Notes: generated by a model from the letters alone, not told the origin. Positions 45,134 to 57,622 are shown, counted from the stretch's first letter. The stretch: 64,000 nucleotides of DNA from Lycium barbarum (GCF_019175385.1 NC_083345.1:14842027-14906026), one strand, 5' to 3'. Translations and numbers: made by a program.

Positions 45134-48100
45134 ATGGAAGATAACTTGGTGGCCGGCGATCGAGCGACGGTAATGGTGACGAACGACGATGGAATCGAGG
45201 CGCCTGGATTAAGAGCTCTTGTTACTCTCCTTGTTTCCACCAATCGTTTTCACATCCTCGTTTGTGCGCCTGATTCGTATGATCTCTCTCTCTCTCTCTC
45301 TCACTCTCTCTACACACACACACACGCTCACTGATGCAAATGCAGGAGTTAGTTTCGACTAGCTGAATTGGCAGCTTACGTGGCTGATTTATTAGAGTTA
45401 GTTTTAAAGTTGTTAGACAGTTATGGTTATTATAAAAGTTTTCAGTTAGCATTGTAGCACTGTTCATGGCTATATAGCCAAATCTGTACATGTAATCAAT
45501 TCATTCATTCATGATTATACAAATCTCTTTCTCCCAATTTAGCTGTCACCATTACTTCTCCTGGATTTATCTGTGTTTGTGCATCACTCACGATCATAGA
45601 CAACCTTGAACTACTCTCTATACTCTTTGTAATACTGTTTTTAAAAGGCTTAATACATAGACAACCTCTTAAACTAAGTATACACATAATAAATATGTTT
45701 TATTAAACACTTACAGTTCAAATTTTGAAAAACTTTTGCCTATATTCTCAAGCTGTTCATTAAATAGTTAAGCTAACTACATAAATATGTCATCTCCTTT
45801 AAAGTATACACATCAACCTCAATTGGAATATGCTTTAGGTTTTATGGCTTATTGAGACAAATACATATCATTAAAGGAGGTGATATATTTTAAGTGTTTA
45901 ACTTAGTTACGTAATGGACACTTGAGAACATGCACATAATTTTTTTTTTGTTAATTTGAACCAGAAGTGTCTAATAAGAACAATTTATTATGTGTTCAGG
46001 TGTTCTATTGGAACAAACCTTAGTTCAAGTGTCTAATTGGATTTTGATGGCAAGTATAAGGGGCTATCTATGTATTAAGTCGTTTTTAAATTAAATTTCT
46101 TTTAACTGTATAACTGCGGCAACTTCTGAGGCTTGAATATTTTTCTGAGCTTAGTTTTACTTTCTTGGTTCGGTTACCTCTATGTTCCGATGTAATATTA
46201 TTGTTGAATACTGCTTGAGGTTAATGCAAATTTGTCTCTATGATCATCTCCTTTTTTAGGCGCTATTGGTTTTCTCAAATTTGCAGTGAAAGTTTTGAGC
46301 ATAATACATAGATAGACACCTTAACTTGGCCCCAACTGGCAACTAAACTCTCCAACTATGAGAATGCACATCTTAGACACCTCAACTCATTCCCACTGTG
46401 TCTAGTGGACACCCGACACTGACGTGGCACATAAATTTTGGAGGCGTCTACATGATCAAGTGTTCTGCTGACATAATGGAGATGAGTTGAGGTGTCTAGA
46501 TGTGCATTCTCAAAGTTGGAGTGTTCAACTAACAGTAGAGGCCAATTTTAAGTGTCTATCTATGTATTCTGCCAAAACAGCAAGACCATAACTTAAAAGA
46601 TCAACAAAGAATTTTGAGTTTTATCTTGTATTTGGGAATTCAAACTTTTATTGGCGTATAGAGAGTTCCACCACTCCATGTCTCCATCCATCTCACATTT
46701 AGTGCTTTGAGCATGACAAAGCATGGTATTAAAGGTACACAGAAGTAGATAAGTAAATATTGATTTAATGATGTATGGCTGTGGCACTTGCTCTTTGTGG
46801 TTAAAGCGTAGACTGCAAACAAAGCTTAGTTTCCTATAGTCTAAAATTGAGTTCCATGTGAAATTGTGTTGTATAAACGTTATATCGAACATAGTTTTGG
46901 AACATTCCTGAATTTAAAGGAGGATTTATGAGATTATCGGGTAAAAGATTTGCATGATTGACGATCTTTTGGTAATTTGAGTTTCAATTGTTTGACTGCT
47001 CTCAGTAATTTCTTTGGTCACGTCTTTGAGGATTTTATGAGATAGGCGGGTAACAAATTTGCATGATTGAGTGTCTTTCTTGGTTATTTGAGTTTTAATT
47101 GTTTGACTTCTCTCGGCTATTTCTTTGGTCATGTCTTCTTTAGGAAATTAGTGCTATTCAATTGCGATGTTAAAATAATGCTAAACCTATGTTAGTGAAG
47201 GCTCAATGCTTTGGCTCTCACGTAGAGCTTTTCAATTTTTCATCGTGCTAATTTTGTTTCAACATGTTTTTTTTGAATAAGTTGTTTCAACATTTTACAT
47301 GATATCAACACTTTATTGCATTGAGACTAGATAGTTAGTACAGTTTACATATCGGAGTCTAGCTTAATGTGAATATTTTATGATTTTGCCAAGGAAAATT
47401 GGAGTTGAGCATCTATTGTTTCACTTTAACAGTATGATGAACTTAAAGTTGCAAATTAGCTGATAAACCTTCTTTCTGACAACCTATGTTACTCGGACTC
47501 TTCAAAAATGGACACGGGTGCGTGTCGGATCCTCCAAAAGTAGTGCATTTTTGAAGGATCGGACACGGGTGCGGCTACATTTTTGGAGAGTCCGAGTGAC
47601 AAGTAAAAGTTTGGAGTAAGATCTGCTCGTTGTGCTTTACATAGTTGACTCATTCTGGGTATGCATTTGTTCCCTTATGATTCGGTTATAAGCATCTTCT
47701 TGTTCTTTTTTCTTTTGAATACGAAAGCCAATCATTTATAACTTAAATCTAGCGCTTTGTTATAAGAATCTCACTTTTCTTGCTTCTTCCCGTGCTTCAC
47801 AAGCAATAAGAAGTATTTGCTTTTCCTTCTCTCTATTTTGAGGATCTTCTCTTCTTATGAATTAAAAATGGGGTGGGAGCAAGGAGTAGTAGACTTTTAC
47901 TACATTTGCAGACTGCAAGTGAGCTAAGTCTACTGAATAACCTCGCTATGCACTAAACAATTAATTAGAGAGAAATAAAACTTGGCTTGATTGTTTTGAC
48001 TGTTTTATGTATGGGTCATTGGTACCATGTTTACCTTTGACTTTTACCAGCCACTTGTGCAAAAGGCACCCTCTGTGTCGTTGCTTAATGAAGCAAGTCA

Positions 48101-51100
48101 TGAACCCAAGATATCTGTTATCATGTCAATAATGTTTGTCTCATCAATTAGAAGTGGAAGAAGCCGAGAAGGAGGAGCAGACGAAGGGCTTGAAACGTGA
48201 TTCCACTTGCGTTAATGTGAGTTGTTTGGAAGAGAGAAATAGGAGATCTTTTGAAGGAGTAGAGTCGAGTTTCTCTTAGTTGAGTTGTAGTCTTCGATCC
48301 CTTATTTTCTTTTGGTATAAACAGAAAGTTCCCTGTTGTATAGATGATTGTATGGAGTTTGTAGAGAATTATATTTTGCAGATGGTATACCCCTTGTATA
48401 TGCCCAGTTTGGCCATGGTTACCCCTACCTCTTCTGAAACCATCCATGGCCAACCTTTCACACCTCCGCACTGGGGCGTCTGTGTCTCTCCTCTTCACAT
48501 GTCCAAACCATCTCAGTCTCGCTTCACGCATCTTGTCTTCCACCGAAGCCACTCCCACCTTGTCCCGGATAGCCTCATTCCTAATCCTGTCACTCTTGGT
48601 GTGCCCACACATCCATCTCAACATTCTCATCTCGGCAACTTTCATCTTTTGAACGTGAGAGATCTTAACTGGCCAACATTCCGCCCCATCCAACATAGTC
48701 GGTCTAACCACCACTTTGTAGAACTTTCCCTTAAGTTGTGGTGGCACCTTCTTATCACATAGCACTCCGGAAGCGAGCCTCTATTTCATTCACCCTGCCC
48801 TAATACGATGTGTGACATCATCGTCAATCTCCCCACTGCCTTGTATAATAGACCCAAGATACTTGAAACTACTTTTCTTCTGGATGAACTGAGTACCAAG
48901 CCTCACTTCCACGCCAGCCTCTTGAGGTGCTTCACTGAACTTGCACTCCAAGTACTCTGTCTTGGTCCTACTCAGCTTGAACCCTTTAGACTCCAGAGTC
49001 CGTCTCCAACCCTCCAGCTTAGCGTTAACTCCGCTACGAGTCTCGTCGATCAGGATTATGTCATCCGCGAAAAGCATACACCACGGCACCTCACCTTGAA
49101 TTTGCCGCGTCAATTCATCCATCACCAAGGCGAACAAAAACGGACTAAGAGCTGATCCTTGATGCAACCCCATCACAACTGGGAAGTGCTCTAAGTCTCC
49201 TCCTACTGTCCTTACCCTGGTTTTGGCTCCCTCATACATGTCCTTGATCACCCTAATGTATCAATTAGAAAAATTGAAGACATAAGACAAACTTTTTTTT
49301 TTCCTTATAATATTTTTTGTCTTATGTCTGCAATCTTTCTAATTGTCCCAATCTTTCTTAGGATTCAGGATTGTTTGATATTGAAGTTATTATTATACTG
49401 TTAAGTTACAGAGATAAAGTGTGCAATTCCTGATGTCCAGCTACACTGTTGGATAATCTCAAAGTTAGGTGTTAACTGATGTTTAGTTGATTACTTATGC
49501 TTATATATTGTAATTTGTTGCCACGTCTGTTGTCTGCACTGATACATTATAGTTTAAGTAATTAAGACTTGTGCTATTTCTTATGTGTTTATTACTACTT
49601 TCAGTGAAAAGTCAGCTGTTAGTCATAGCATTACTTGGCGTCATGCCCTTTCTGTTAAGCAAGTTGACATCAGCGGAGCAACAGCCTTTGCAGTTTCAGG
49701 TCAGTTGCTATCTTCAACAAATTACTAATTTAGAGTTCTGGATTGACCTAGAGTACTTGACCTTAAGTTGATTGGATTACTAACTCTAATATTCAATCTC
49801 CACAGCTCTCTGTTTTATTAATAATGTCATGGCATGTTGGTCCATAGGATTGAACAAAACGAGTCAATCAACTATACCACAATACCAAACAATTCTGGAA
49901 ATTGAAGTGACAAATATATGAAGAAATCTACTGATTCTATAAATATGAAGAAATCTTTCCTTTTTAGAACACCTGAGGTTTTATGAGATTGTGCCGCATA
50001 ATCAGGCATTCTATGACCTTCTATTTGACTAGATGAAACACAGATGAACATAAGCTTTTAACTTTAAACAGAGCAATCTAATTCAATGAAAGTTGTCAAT
50101 TAGAACTGCAGAACTTTCTTTAGCGAGTTCTCGTAAAACTTTACTCAGCTGACATATGTCATGGGATACTGGTCCAGAAATGGTCGATCAAATTCACTGA
50201 GAGCATGATAATGTTTAAGGTGTCATGCTTCAAGATTTCAGATTTGAAGTATTAGAAGAAGATGGGAATGTTGATTTTTCTTTCCTTTCCTTTTCTTTTC
50301 TTTCTTACAGGAACTCCAGCAGACTGTACTTCCTTGGGAATCTCCAAAGTGCTTTTCCCTTCAGTACCTGATCTGGTAGTTAAACTTTACTAAACAACAA
50401 AGATAATCCTTCTCTATTCACAAGTCTTCTGATTATATTTCTCTTTGAAAAAAGAAAAAGATCATAAAAGAATGAAAAAAAAAAGAACACCAGTAATACG
50501 CATCCGGACACACACATAAAACTCTCTTTGCCCTTGCTTGTTTCTTTAAGCTGTGTTTTTTAAGTTAGTGCTTCCCCTTTCCTCATCACGACATCTTATA
50601 ACTTGGGTATTGCCACCCTACAGAGTGATTTTCCTAATTCCCGATACTTAGTTTTCTATCTCCTTTATTTCATGATTACTAATTTATCCCATGCCAGGCT
50701 TTAGGTGTCAATTCCTTGGGACTTTACATAATTAGAAGTTATTGGCTAGAACACTCTAGCAATAATCTTAATTTATGTTTTCAGGTTATCAGTGGTGTTA
50801 ATATGGGTGACAACTGCGGCTATCACATGTTAGTAGATTTTCTTCACTAGCATTCAGCTTCTCTGTGGTGAATGGTGATGGTGAAGTATCTGATTGCTTT
50901 ACTGATGTCTCATAGTAGTTTAGGAAATGGAGTGTGTTCTCCATATAGTTTTGGCCAATCCTCAACTTATAAGCTAGCTTTGGGGTGGAGTTTGCCCCAA
51001 GTCTTTCTTCACATGGTATCAGATCCAGACCCGTTTCTATTAGTGTGTTTTTCTAATTGGTACCCATGTTATGTTATCTTGTTCCAATTGTCCAGGTCTG

Positions 51101-54100
51101 GGCATCGGGGGGAGGGTGTTAAGTGTCCCACTTTGGTTTGAGAAATACCTTGTTGTCTCTTTATGTGATCTTGGCAATCCTCACCTCATGAACTAGCTTT
51201 TGAGCTTGAATTAGGCCCAAATCCATCTTTCTTCATATGTTGTTATGTACCATCAAAGGTGGGTCCAGGATTTACATTTAATGAGTTCAGCCTTTCAGAT
51301 TCTTAGTACCAAACTCATTTTACGTTTTCAGATCTAATATTTGTTGAAATCTTAGTAGCTACTTACATATATATATATATATATATATATTTATACTCGT
51401 CTTTGGGAGTTCTGGATTCAAATGAATCCATGGACAAAAGGCTACATCCGCCTATAGAGGACCGGTATTTTTAGTTCCATAACCTAGGTGCAGTGGGCTA
51501 TTTATGTTATACTATGTCATTACTACAACATCAAACCATTTATATCTTTTACTATGAAGCTCTGGAAAAATGTTGACCACTACTATTGAATGAAAATATA
51601 AAGAACGTGTCAACATTGTGTAATGTGTGCTGAAATCTCATATGAGCTCCTTATGCTTTGAGTCCTAGATCTATGTCGATTTTTTCTATTATGATGATGG
51701 TGTCCATTGCTAGTTTGCCTATACCTCAACTCTATTACTGGGTACTGGCGTACTGCTACTTTTGACCAGCACATGCACTAAGCAACTCTGCTCGCCAAGA
51801 CTTTGGCAGATGAACAGAATCACCTAGTGCGTTTTTGCCTCCACTAAGATTTGAACCTGAAAGCTCATGGTTCTCCCTCTTTATTGACCTTTAGGCCTCA
51901 CCCGTGGATGCCGATCCCTATTAATTTTATAGCAAACAGTTCTTGATACATGTAATGGTGCAATCACTCAGTTCAGTTTCTGGATGCAGCTAGTGAGAAG
52001 CAAGCAGAGTTGGACTTGCCATCTATGCTAATAAACAGGAAACACAACCCTATTATGTCCATCTGTTATAGCAAAGTTTCTTTATTGTCACAGTGACATC
52101 CAAATAACCAAAGTTTCTTTAACCTTTAATAATATTACTTTTCTTAAATCCTAGCCTATGTTCTTTGTGTTTGCTCTTTTCACCTTTGGTCAAATGGCTC
52201 TTCTCATCCCTAAATTATCCAATTGAACTCTTAACTTTGTAGTGAACCAACCAACGATATTTATTCTAAAAATTGAGCACATTGTGTGTCTGGGTCAAAT
52301 GGAAACCGCACAGTTGACCGGCATTATCTTATTGACTTTTACTTGCTTTTAGATGATCCCTAGACGTAAAATTGAAGAATACAGTTTTATTCAAGTGAAT
52401 TTAGTTTGCCATGATTGATACTCAAGGCAGAAACTTTATAAACAAAATATATTGACCATCCTAGATAGCAAGCTCCATCAGCTGAGTGAATTCAGTTTGA
52501 TGGCTCATTGGAAATACAGTATCATTTCTCTTTCTTTTGCTCTTTTGGTTCAGACCAGACTTCGGGAGAGGAAGTTTAATACCTGAGATGAAGCAGTGAC
52601 TGGCCCGATAATATAAATGCTGAACAAATTAGGGTATTTTAATCTATTAAGTGGCAATGAACTATAACTTCTTAAACTTCATCTTAATTTTGCAATCCGA
52701 GTATTAACATGAAAATGATAAAGCTTTGCCTTGGATAAATAGAGACGGAGCCGTTTTCAATACTGAAGGTAAAAAAGCCACCTGGGATCATGTAGAATGA
52801 AAAGAGCCATTATCATCAAAAGCAACTCTGAACAAACAGGGAAAGATATGGGGATTCCCCCACAGTATAGCAGCAAATATGGCTGTTTTTCCTTATACTT
52901 ACAACCATGTAATTTTTTAGTTGCTTATGAACTAATTTGTACCTTTTGCTGAAATATTCAGAGTATACTCGGGTACAGTGGCTGGCGCTAGGGAGGCTTT
53001 CTTCAATGGTATTCCTGCTGTGTCTATATCATATAACTGGTATGCACTGGTGAACTTTCTAAGCTATTGTTTTTCATGCAGAGAGCAGCACCGTTTTACC
53101 TTGTGTTTTGATTTTGAGGGCCTTCATGCACTTTTTGAAGTAAATATTATTAGATTGATTTTGATTTTGTATGAATTCTAGAACAATAATATAGCCAGTA
53201 GTGTGAAACTTGCATCAACAGTATTTATATAATGAAAGGAGTAAAGAAGAACTCATTCATTTCTTTGATAAATAAGAAATGTTTTATTGAAACATCAAAG
53301 CTGTTTGTCGTGGAAAAGGAATATTATTGTTTATCTTCCTAAAAATTTGGGTAATTGTGTTACTAAATCAAATAGAACTAACCTTCTCTGCTGTTTGAAT
53401 GTCAGTTAAAGATAAATGGCTGGCCTACCTTTAGCCTGAAGATTCTTCTCCCTAAAAGATATAATCAGTTTCTCCTCCAAGAAGTTTCATGCTGGTAATC
53501 ATGTGGAAAAAAGTGAATCTTAACTAAGCCAAACACATAACTTCAATCATGAAGATGCTGAGTGTCTTGTTCCATTTTACTGATTTCTGCTTTTTCCTTT
53601 TCTTTCCATGGTATCTATGTACTCGTTTTCCATATACATATTATAAACTTCAAACGTGGTAGCTCCAATCAAAAGAGAAACAATGAGGCGCTTATTAAGG
53701 ATGGCTGCAAATACTGTCCTGACAGTGCTGCCTTGTATGTTGTGCTAGAGTGAGGTGGTTATGAGAGTAGGTATATTTCTTCTGCAGTGCATTAGACTAA
53801 GTTATCTTTCCTACACTGTCATTGGTCTACTATCTCACTGATGAATGCTGTCAGATAAATGAATCAATTAAATAGTTTGGTACGAGTGGTCAAAGGTTAA
53901 TCATGTTGCTTGAAAATCAGCGTTCAGAGTCATTTGATTTTTGATATAGTAGGATAGCATAATTGGCTGATGGTGAACTTTTGACTGAATAAAAATGCTA
54001 ACATCCTTAATATGTTAAGCTATGTTGGGAGTCTTATGTGGCATGAAAGGTTGAGGAAAAGGGTAACTGGATCTAACTTTTCTGGTTGCAGGTTAATGGT

Positions 54101-57054
54101 TAGAAGTTTTTCAGTGATCAGAGGGAGCAGGGATCAAGGGAGGGAATCAATAGCTAATATCACATATACATGTTTTTCTTCCATAACGTATCTCATGGAG
54201 TAATTATAAATTATCCTTTTCAATTGGGAGATATAGGAATGTGAGTTCTGGAGGATTTCTCAGTTATTTAAGAAAAAAAGATGGGAATTTGAGTAAAGGA
54301 ATAGACTTTTTTTTAATTTTGGGGTTTTACAGAGTTTGAAAATTAACGTCATCAAAAAAAAGAGTTTGAAAATTAGTGCTCCTTTCCTTATTTGGTGTGC
54401 CTACTTGAGCCAGATGAAAGGGAACTTTCATGATTGATTCTGGGCGGGAGGGGGAGATCTTATTGAATCCTATTCCACTTTTTTTGCTAGACCCATAACC
54501 AAGAGGACGAAGCACGGAGCATAGTGAAATTCCTTTTCGTCTCTTTTTTCTTCCCTGCAATGCTGCAGGATGAGACTGAATTAACTAATACCTCTCATTG
54601 ATGTCCTTACATATTTGACCCATCTTCATTACTATTTTCTTCCTTCTTTTGCAATTGTCCACTATATAAATTCTACAACTTCTCACTGTATCATTTTTTG
54701 ATTTTTTTTTTTTTGGTGGAAAAAAGAACTATTTATGAAGGAAACTAAAATACTTAGTGCAGAAATAAAAGTGAAAGATGTCTGAGCCAAGCATTTCAAT
54801 TACCTTGCAGTGTGATGAGTGCCACATTCTGAAAGAGAGTATGCACATGTACATAAAGAAGCATATGAAACCACTTTGTTCCAAAAAGATACGTAGTCCT
54901 GCATTTCTTGACAATCTCATAGATAGTAAGATAGTAAGACCAAATAACAGAATTTAATGTATTAACTTTTTGCTGCTGAATTGGTTCAAATGACGCAACT
55001 AAGCATATCAAAGGTCTTCTGCTAGAACTGTCTGGTGTATATTTGGTTTTGTTCTTCAAAAGTTCCTTGTTCCTTATTCATAGGGATTGCTAATTCAGGG
55101 TTCGTGGAAAAAGCAATGTTAATGACTTCACACTGGCTGCTAAAGCTTGCTTACCTATAATCAGCGCTATATTGGCTGAAATCAAGATAAAACACTATCC
55201 TCAGAATTGCTTTCTCAATATTGATGTCCCAACCGATGTTATCAATCACAAGGTAAATTTTATCCTAGCTTTTTTTTTGTTGTTTATAACAGAATCATCT
55301 AGAGAAAGAAACTCTAATGTAAATGTAGATGTTGGGATTTACTCCTGTCTTCATCATCGACAAAAATATCATGTAAAGTTGGTCTTCACTGATAACAAGG
55401 TGGATGCTATCATTCACCTTGATGTACTTTTCTTGTGTGTGATCTCTTTTTGGTCTTGTCAGCAGTCAGATTTGTTTTACTTCATTCACTTACTATTGGA
55501 ACATGTTGGGATTTACTCCTGCCTTCATCATCGACAAAAATATCATGTAAAAGTTGGTCTTCACTGATAACAAGGTGGATGCTATCATTCACCTTGATGT
55601 ACTTTTCTTGTATGTGATCTCTTTTTGGTCTTGTCAGCAGTCAGATTTGTTTTACTTCATTCACTCACTATTGGACTCTTGTTTTATTTAGATTTCTATT
55701 AACAGCTGAAGTTTGGCTAGATGAGTCTTTTCAAGCCAACTGAAGCATGTCTTTGCATAGATAAAGTAGTTAAGGATGGACAAGGTAGTTTTGAACAAAA
55801 TGCACCAAACGTCTCCTCTGTATAAACAAAGGGAATAGTATTCTCTTCATCTTTGTCTTTAAATGCTATAGAATACTATTAAACTGAACTCACATATAAA
55901 TTGAGTAAAGCTTTCCTTAGATTGTGGTTTTCTTTGTTTGCTGTACAAGTTTTAAGACAATCTTTATCAAGCAATCATAATGTTCCTGGCTCGACTTACT
56001 TTTAATGCTTATCTATTTCAATTTGATCCCCTTGGTGAACGGTGGATCTTCAAACTTGTATTCTTTGTTTTACAAATTGTTGTCAGTGAGTTTGTATCTG
56101 TTACATCCGATTGAACAAGTATTGTATTCTCCCCTTAACTATTTCATTAAAAGGTTTATCTTGGTTTTCGTAGGGATACTGTCTGACTAGACAAGGAAAA
56201 AGTCTTAGGAAAATGGGATGGAGGCAAGTCACTTCTGAAACAGGAGGAGAGAAAATTTTGTCCACAATGACTATGGAGATGACGAATTCATCAGAAAGTA
56301 CAGATGCTAGAGTTTTAAAAAATGCTGCACCAGATCATCTACTGTTTAAGAGACAAGTATGATCCCTTTCACTATAGGCTCTTGCTCAATTGCTGCTATG
56401 ATTATCTCCCAGATCTCCTCCCTCCACCCCCTCCCCTCCTTCCCCCTCATCACCCTACAACAAATAAGGGACTAGTGTTTATAAAGACCAGGCAACCTTT
56501 CGTTATCTGCAACGATAACATATCCAGTGTAATCCCACAAGTGGGGTCTGGGGAGGGTACAGTGTACCCAGACCTTTCCTTATCAAGCAAAAAAAAAAAA
56601 AAAAAAAAAGGAAAACCAGCCAACCTCTGTAAATGGTAACTGTACTAAATTAGCCCTTTGAAAGATGCTATTATTTTAATTGTATGACACCAGATTTTGG
56701 TTTATTCCTGATTTCCTTGAGAGTTGAAAAAGAAAAACAGAAAAGTAATTTATACATGTTTTAATGTGAGTAATTTATTGATTTTTCTCTTCCCTTTCTA
56801 GGTTACTGGAATTCTAGTGGAGAATGGTGATACAGATTATTGTTCTCTCCAAGAAGGATACGTATGTACTATTGTTTTACATGGTGGTTAGTTATTCAAT
56901 TAGAAAGACCTCTGATTGTTATTGTCTCTGTCATTCATTACAGATAATTGTCACACCCCTTGGCGGTTTGTCTCCAGCAGAGCTAGATGCTGTTTCATTC
57001 TTTCAGAATTGGCTGCCCAATGTTGCTGGTCATTACCCTTCCTCTGCTTTATAG
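45134..57054 (+). CDS. SurE-like 5'-nucleotidase/acid phosphatase
   Basis: Nine exons: 45134-45276, 49605-49699, 50311-50375, 50785-50828, 52962-53039, 55099-55252, 56174-56356, 56802-56861, 56944-57054. They give 310 aa. Every intron is GT..AG and frames join exactly. The family motifs are [11 protein letters not shown] (14-24), [10 protein letters not shown] (49-58), [12 protein letters not shown] (104-115) and [11 protein letters not shown] (118-128, just after the exon 4/5 junction). By analogy with bacterial SurE the metal ligands are Asp18, Asp19, Ser51 and Asn107. SurE enzymes are metal-dependent and release phosphate from nucleoside monophosphates; the plant substrate is not certain. 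No clear targeting peptide is visible. The start at 45134 puts the DDG motif at the usual N-terminal place. Introns carry a LINE fragment, MITEs, a TRIM and tandem duplications. Confidence 0.95.
45281..45328 (+). repeat. TC and AC microsatellite at the start of SurE intron 1
   Basis: (TC)n followed by (AC)n directly after the exon 1 donor site (GTATGA at 45277). Candidate polymorphic marker. Confidence 0.85.
45649..46079. mobile_element. MITE in SurE intron 1 (CTTAATACATAG ends)
   Basis: CTTAATACATAG at the left and CTATGTATTAAG at the right are perfect 12 bp inverted ends. Further complements occur inward (ATAATAAATATGTT / GAACAATTTATTAT). Noncoding. Confidence 0.65.
46299..46572. mobile_element. 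MITE in SurE intron 1 (related ends)
   Basis: AATACATAGATAGACACC at the left matches the reverse complement of the right end (TGTCTATCTATGTATT). Inner complements TCTAGACACCTCAACTCAT / ATGAGTTGAGGTGTCTAGA are almost perfect. The ends resemble those of 45649-46079. Confidence 0.65.
46919..47136 (+). repeat. about 108 bp tandem duplication in SurE intron 1
   Basis: Two copies with AGGATTT, GCATGATTGA, TTGTTTGACT and ATTTCTTTGGTCA in the same order, offset about 108 bp. Confidence 0.65.
47487..47602. mobile_element. short palindromic MITE, 116 bp
   Basis: TGTTACTCGGACTC at the left and GAGTCCGAGTGACA at the right are inverted. The inside has ACACGGGTGCG twice plus GGATCCTCCAAAA. It folds into a single hairpin. 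Confidence 0.65.
48148..49256 (-). pseudogene. RTE-type LINE reverse transcriptase fragment, antisense in SurE intron 1
   Basis: The minus-strand frame from 49251 reads [20 protein letters not shown] (RT motif) and the active-site-like [10 protein letters not shown], then LECKFSE and YLGSIIQ. It stops at 48790-48792 and continues in the same frame with [33 protein letters not shown] and [19 protein letters not shown]. Two stops separate the parts; both fit TGG tryptophan codons mutated by G to A. The 5' half (endonuclease) is absent and sequence past about 48390 no longer looks like the LINE. Dead 5'-truncated copy. Confidence 0.85.
50903..51235 (+). mobile_element. TRIM-like miniature LTR retrotransposon in SurE intron 4
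   Basis: Two terminal repeats of about 110-119 bp (50903-51013 and 51117-51235) share CAATCCTCA.CT, AGCTAGCTTT and CTTTCTTCA. Directly after the first is TGGTATCAGATCC (51014-51026), the initiator-methionine-tRNA type primer site. Directly before the second is a polypurine tract GGGGGGAGGG. The internal part is only about 100 bp and has no gene. This layout defines TRIM elements. No TSD resolved. Confidence 0.7.
51255..51455. mobile_element. possible hAT-type MITE with internal AT microsatellite
   Basis: CAAAGGTGGGTCCAGGATT at the left and GGCTACATCCGCCTATAG at the right look like loose inverted ends of a hAT MITE; an (AT)n tract lies at 51367-51391. No TSD found. Confidence 0.35.
55331..55678 (+). 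repeat. 174 bp tandem duplication in SurE intron 6
   Basis: GTTGGGATTTACTCCTG begins copies at 55331 and 55505. The copies extend through ACAAGGTGGATGCTATCATT and CAGTCAGATTTG and differ at only a few positions. It lies 79 bases past the exon 6 donor. Confidence 0.85.
56519..56610 (-). mobile_element. RTE-LINE/SINE 3' tail fragment in SurE intron 7
   Basis: On the minus strand it reads GAAAGGTCTGGGTACACTG, CCTCCCCAGACCCCACTTG and TGGGATTACACTGG. This is the same tail as at 57444-57622. It is bounded by an A run at 56590-56609. Confidence 0.55.
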
Positions 57055-57431
57055 TGCTGTAAGTTGGACACAACCCCCAACACCAATTCTGATGTGACCC
57101 TAAGACTAGTTATATCATCTGTTTTTCGCTTACGAATAATCAATTGGCTACTGAAGCTGGTGTTTGTGTTTTCTGTTTTTGCGTTTGACAATGATTTTGC
57201 GTTTTTATTTCTGAAGTGCTTTACTTTTGTTTGGGTATAGAATGGTGTTGAACTATCTTTTGCTGTAAATTTTGACTACGTGAGAAAAAGTTATATCATT
57301 TTGTATCATTTGGAGGGAAAGGAACTCGAGAGTATTTGGAAGCAGGAAGAAATCAGTAATTAGTATCAAGTATAGATGCAATTCTCTCTCTCTCCTTTTT
57401 TATTTTTTTTTTATTTTTTATTTTTTTTATA
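57055..57431 (+). other. 3' flank and likely 3' UTR of the SurE-like gene
   Basis: T-rich sequence after the stop codon, with T runs at 57398-57430. Polyadenylation sites cannot be fixed from sequence. Confidence 0.4.
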
Positions 57432-57443
57432 GTGTAACATGGC

Positions 57444-57622
57444 TTGCATTATTTCATTTCATATCGCTTTGATTCTCTTAACCTTATCTGACTTCTTTTT
57501 ATGCTTTTATTGAGCCGAGGGTCTTTCGGAAACAGCCGTCCTACCTTGGTAGGAGTAAGGTCTGCGTACACTCTACCCTCCCCAGACCCCACGATGTGGG
57601 ATTTCACTGGGTTGTTGTTGTT
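57444..57622 (+). mobile_element. RTE-type LINE 3' end, 5'-truncated, with 12 bp TSD
   Basis: Perfect target duplications GTGTAACATGGC lie at 57432-57443 and 57623-57634. The element ends in a (GTT)4 tail. It carries GAGCCGAGGGTCTTTCGGAAA, GGTAAGGTCTGCGTACA-like and CCTCCCCAGACCCCAC blocks shared with 3505-3960. The 12 bp TSD and TTG tail fit target-primed reverse transcription of a LINE (or of a SINE sharing its tail). Confidence 0.75.

Noticed and set aside
48280..48762. 160-codon plus-strand frame in SurE intron 1
   Set aside because: Antisense shadow of the LINE reverse transcriptase fragment.
55172..55567. 131-codon plus-strand frame running from SurE exon 6 into the intron
   Set aside because: Only its first part is the exon; the rest reads through the donor into the tandem duplication.
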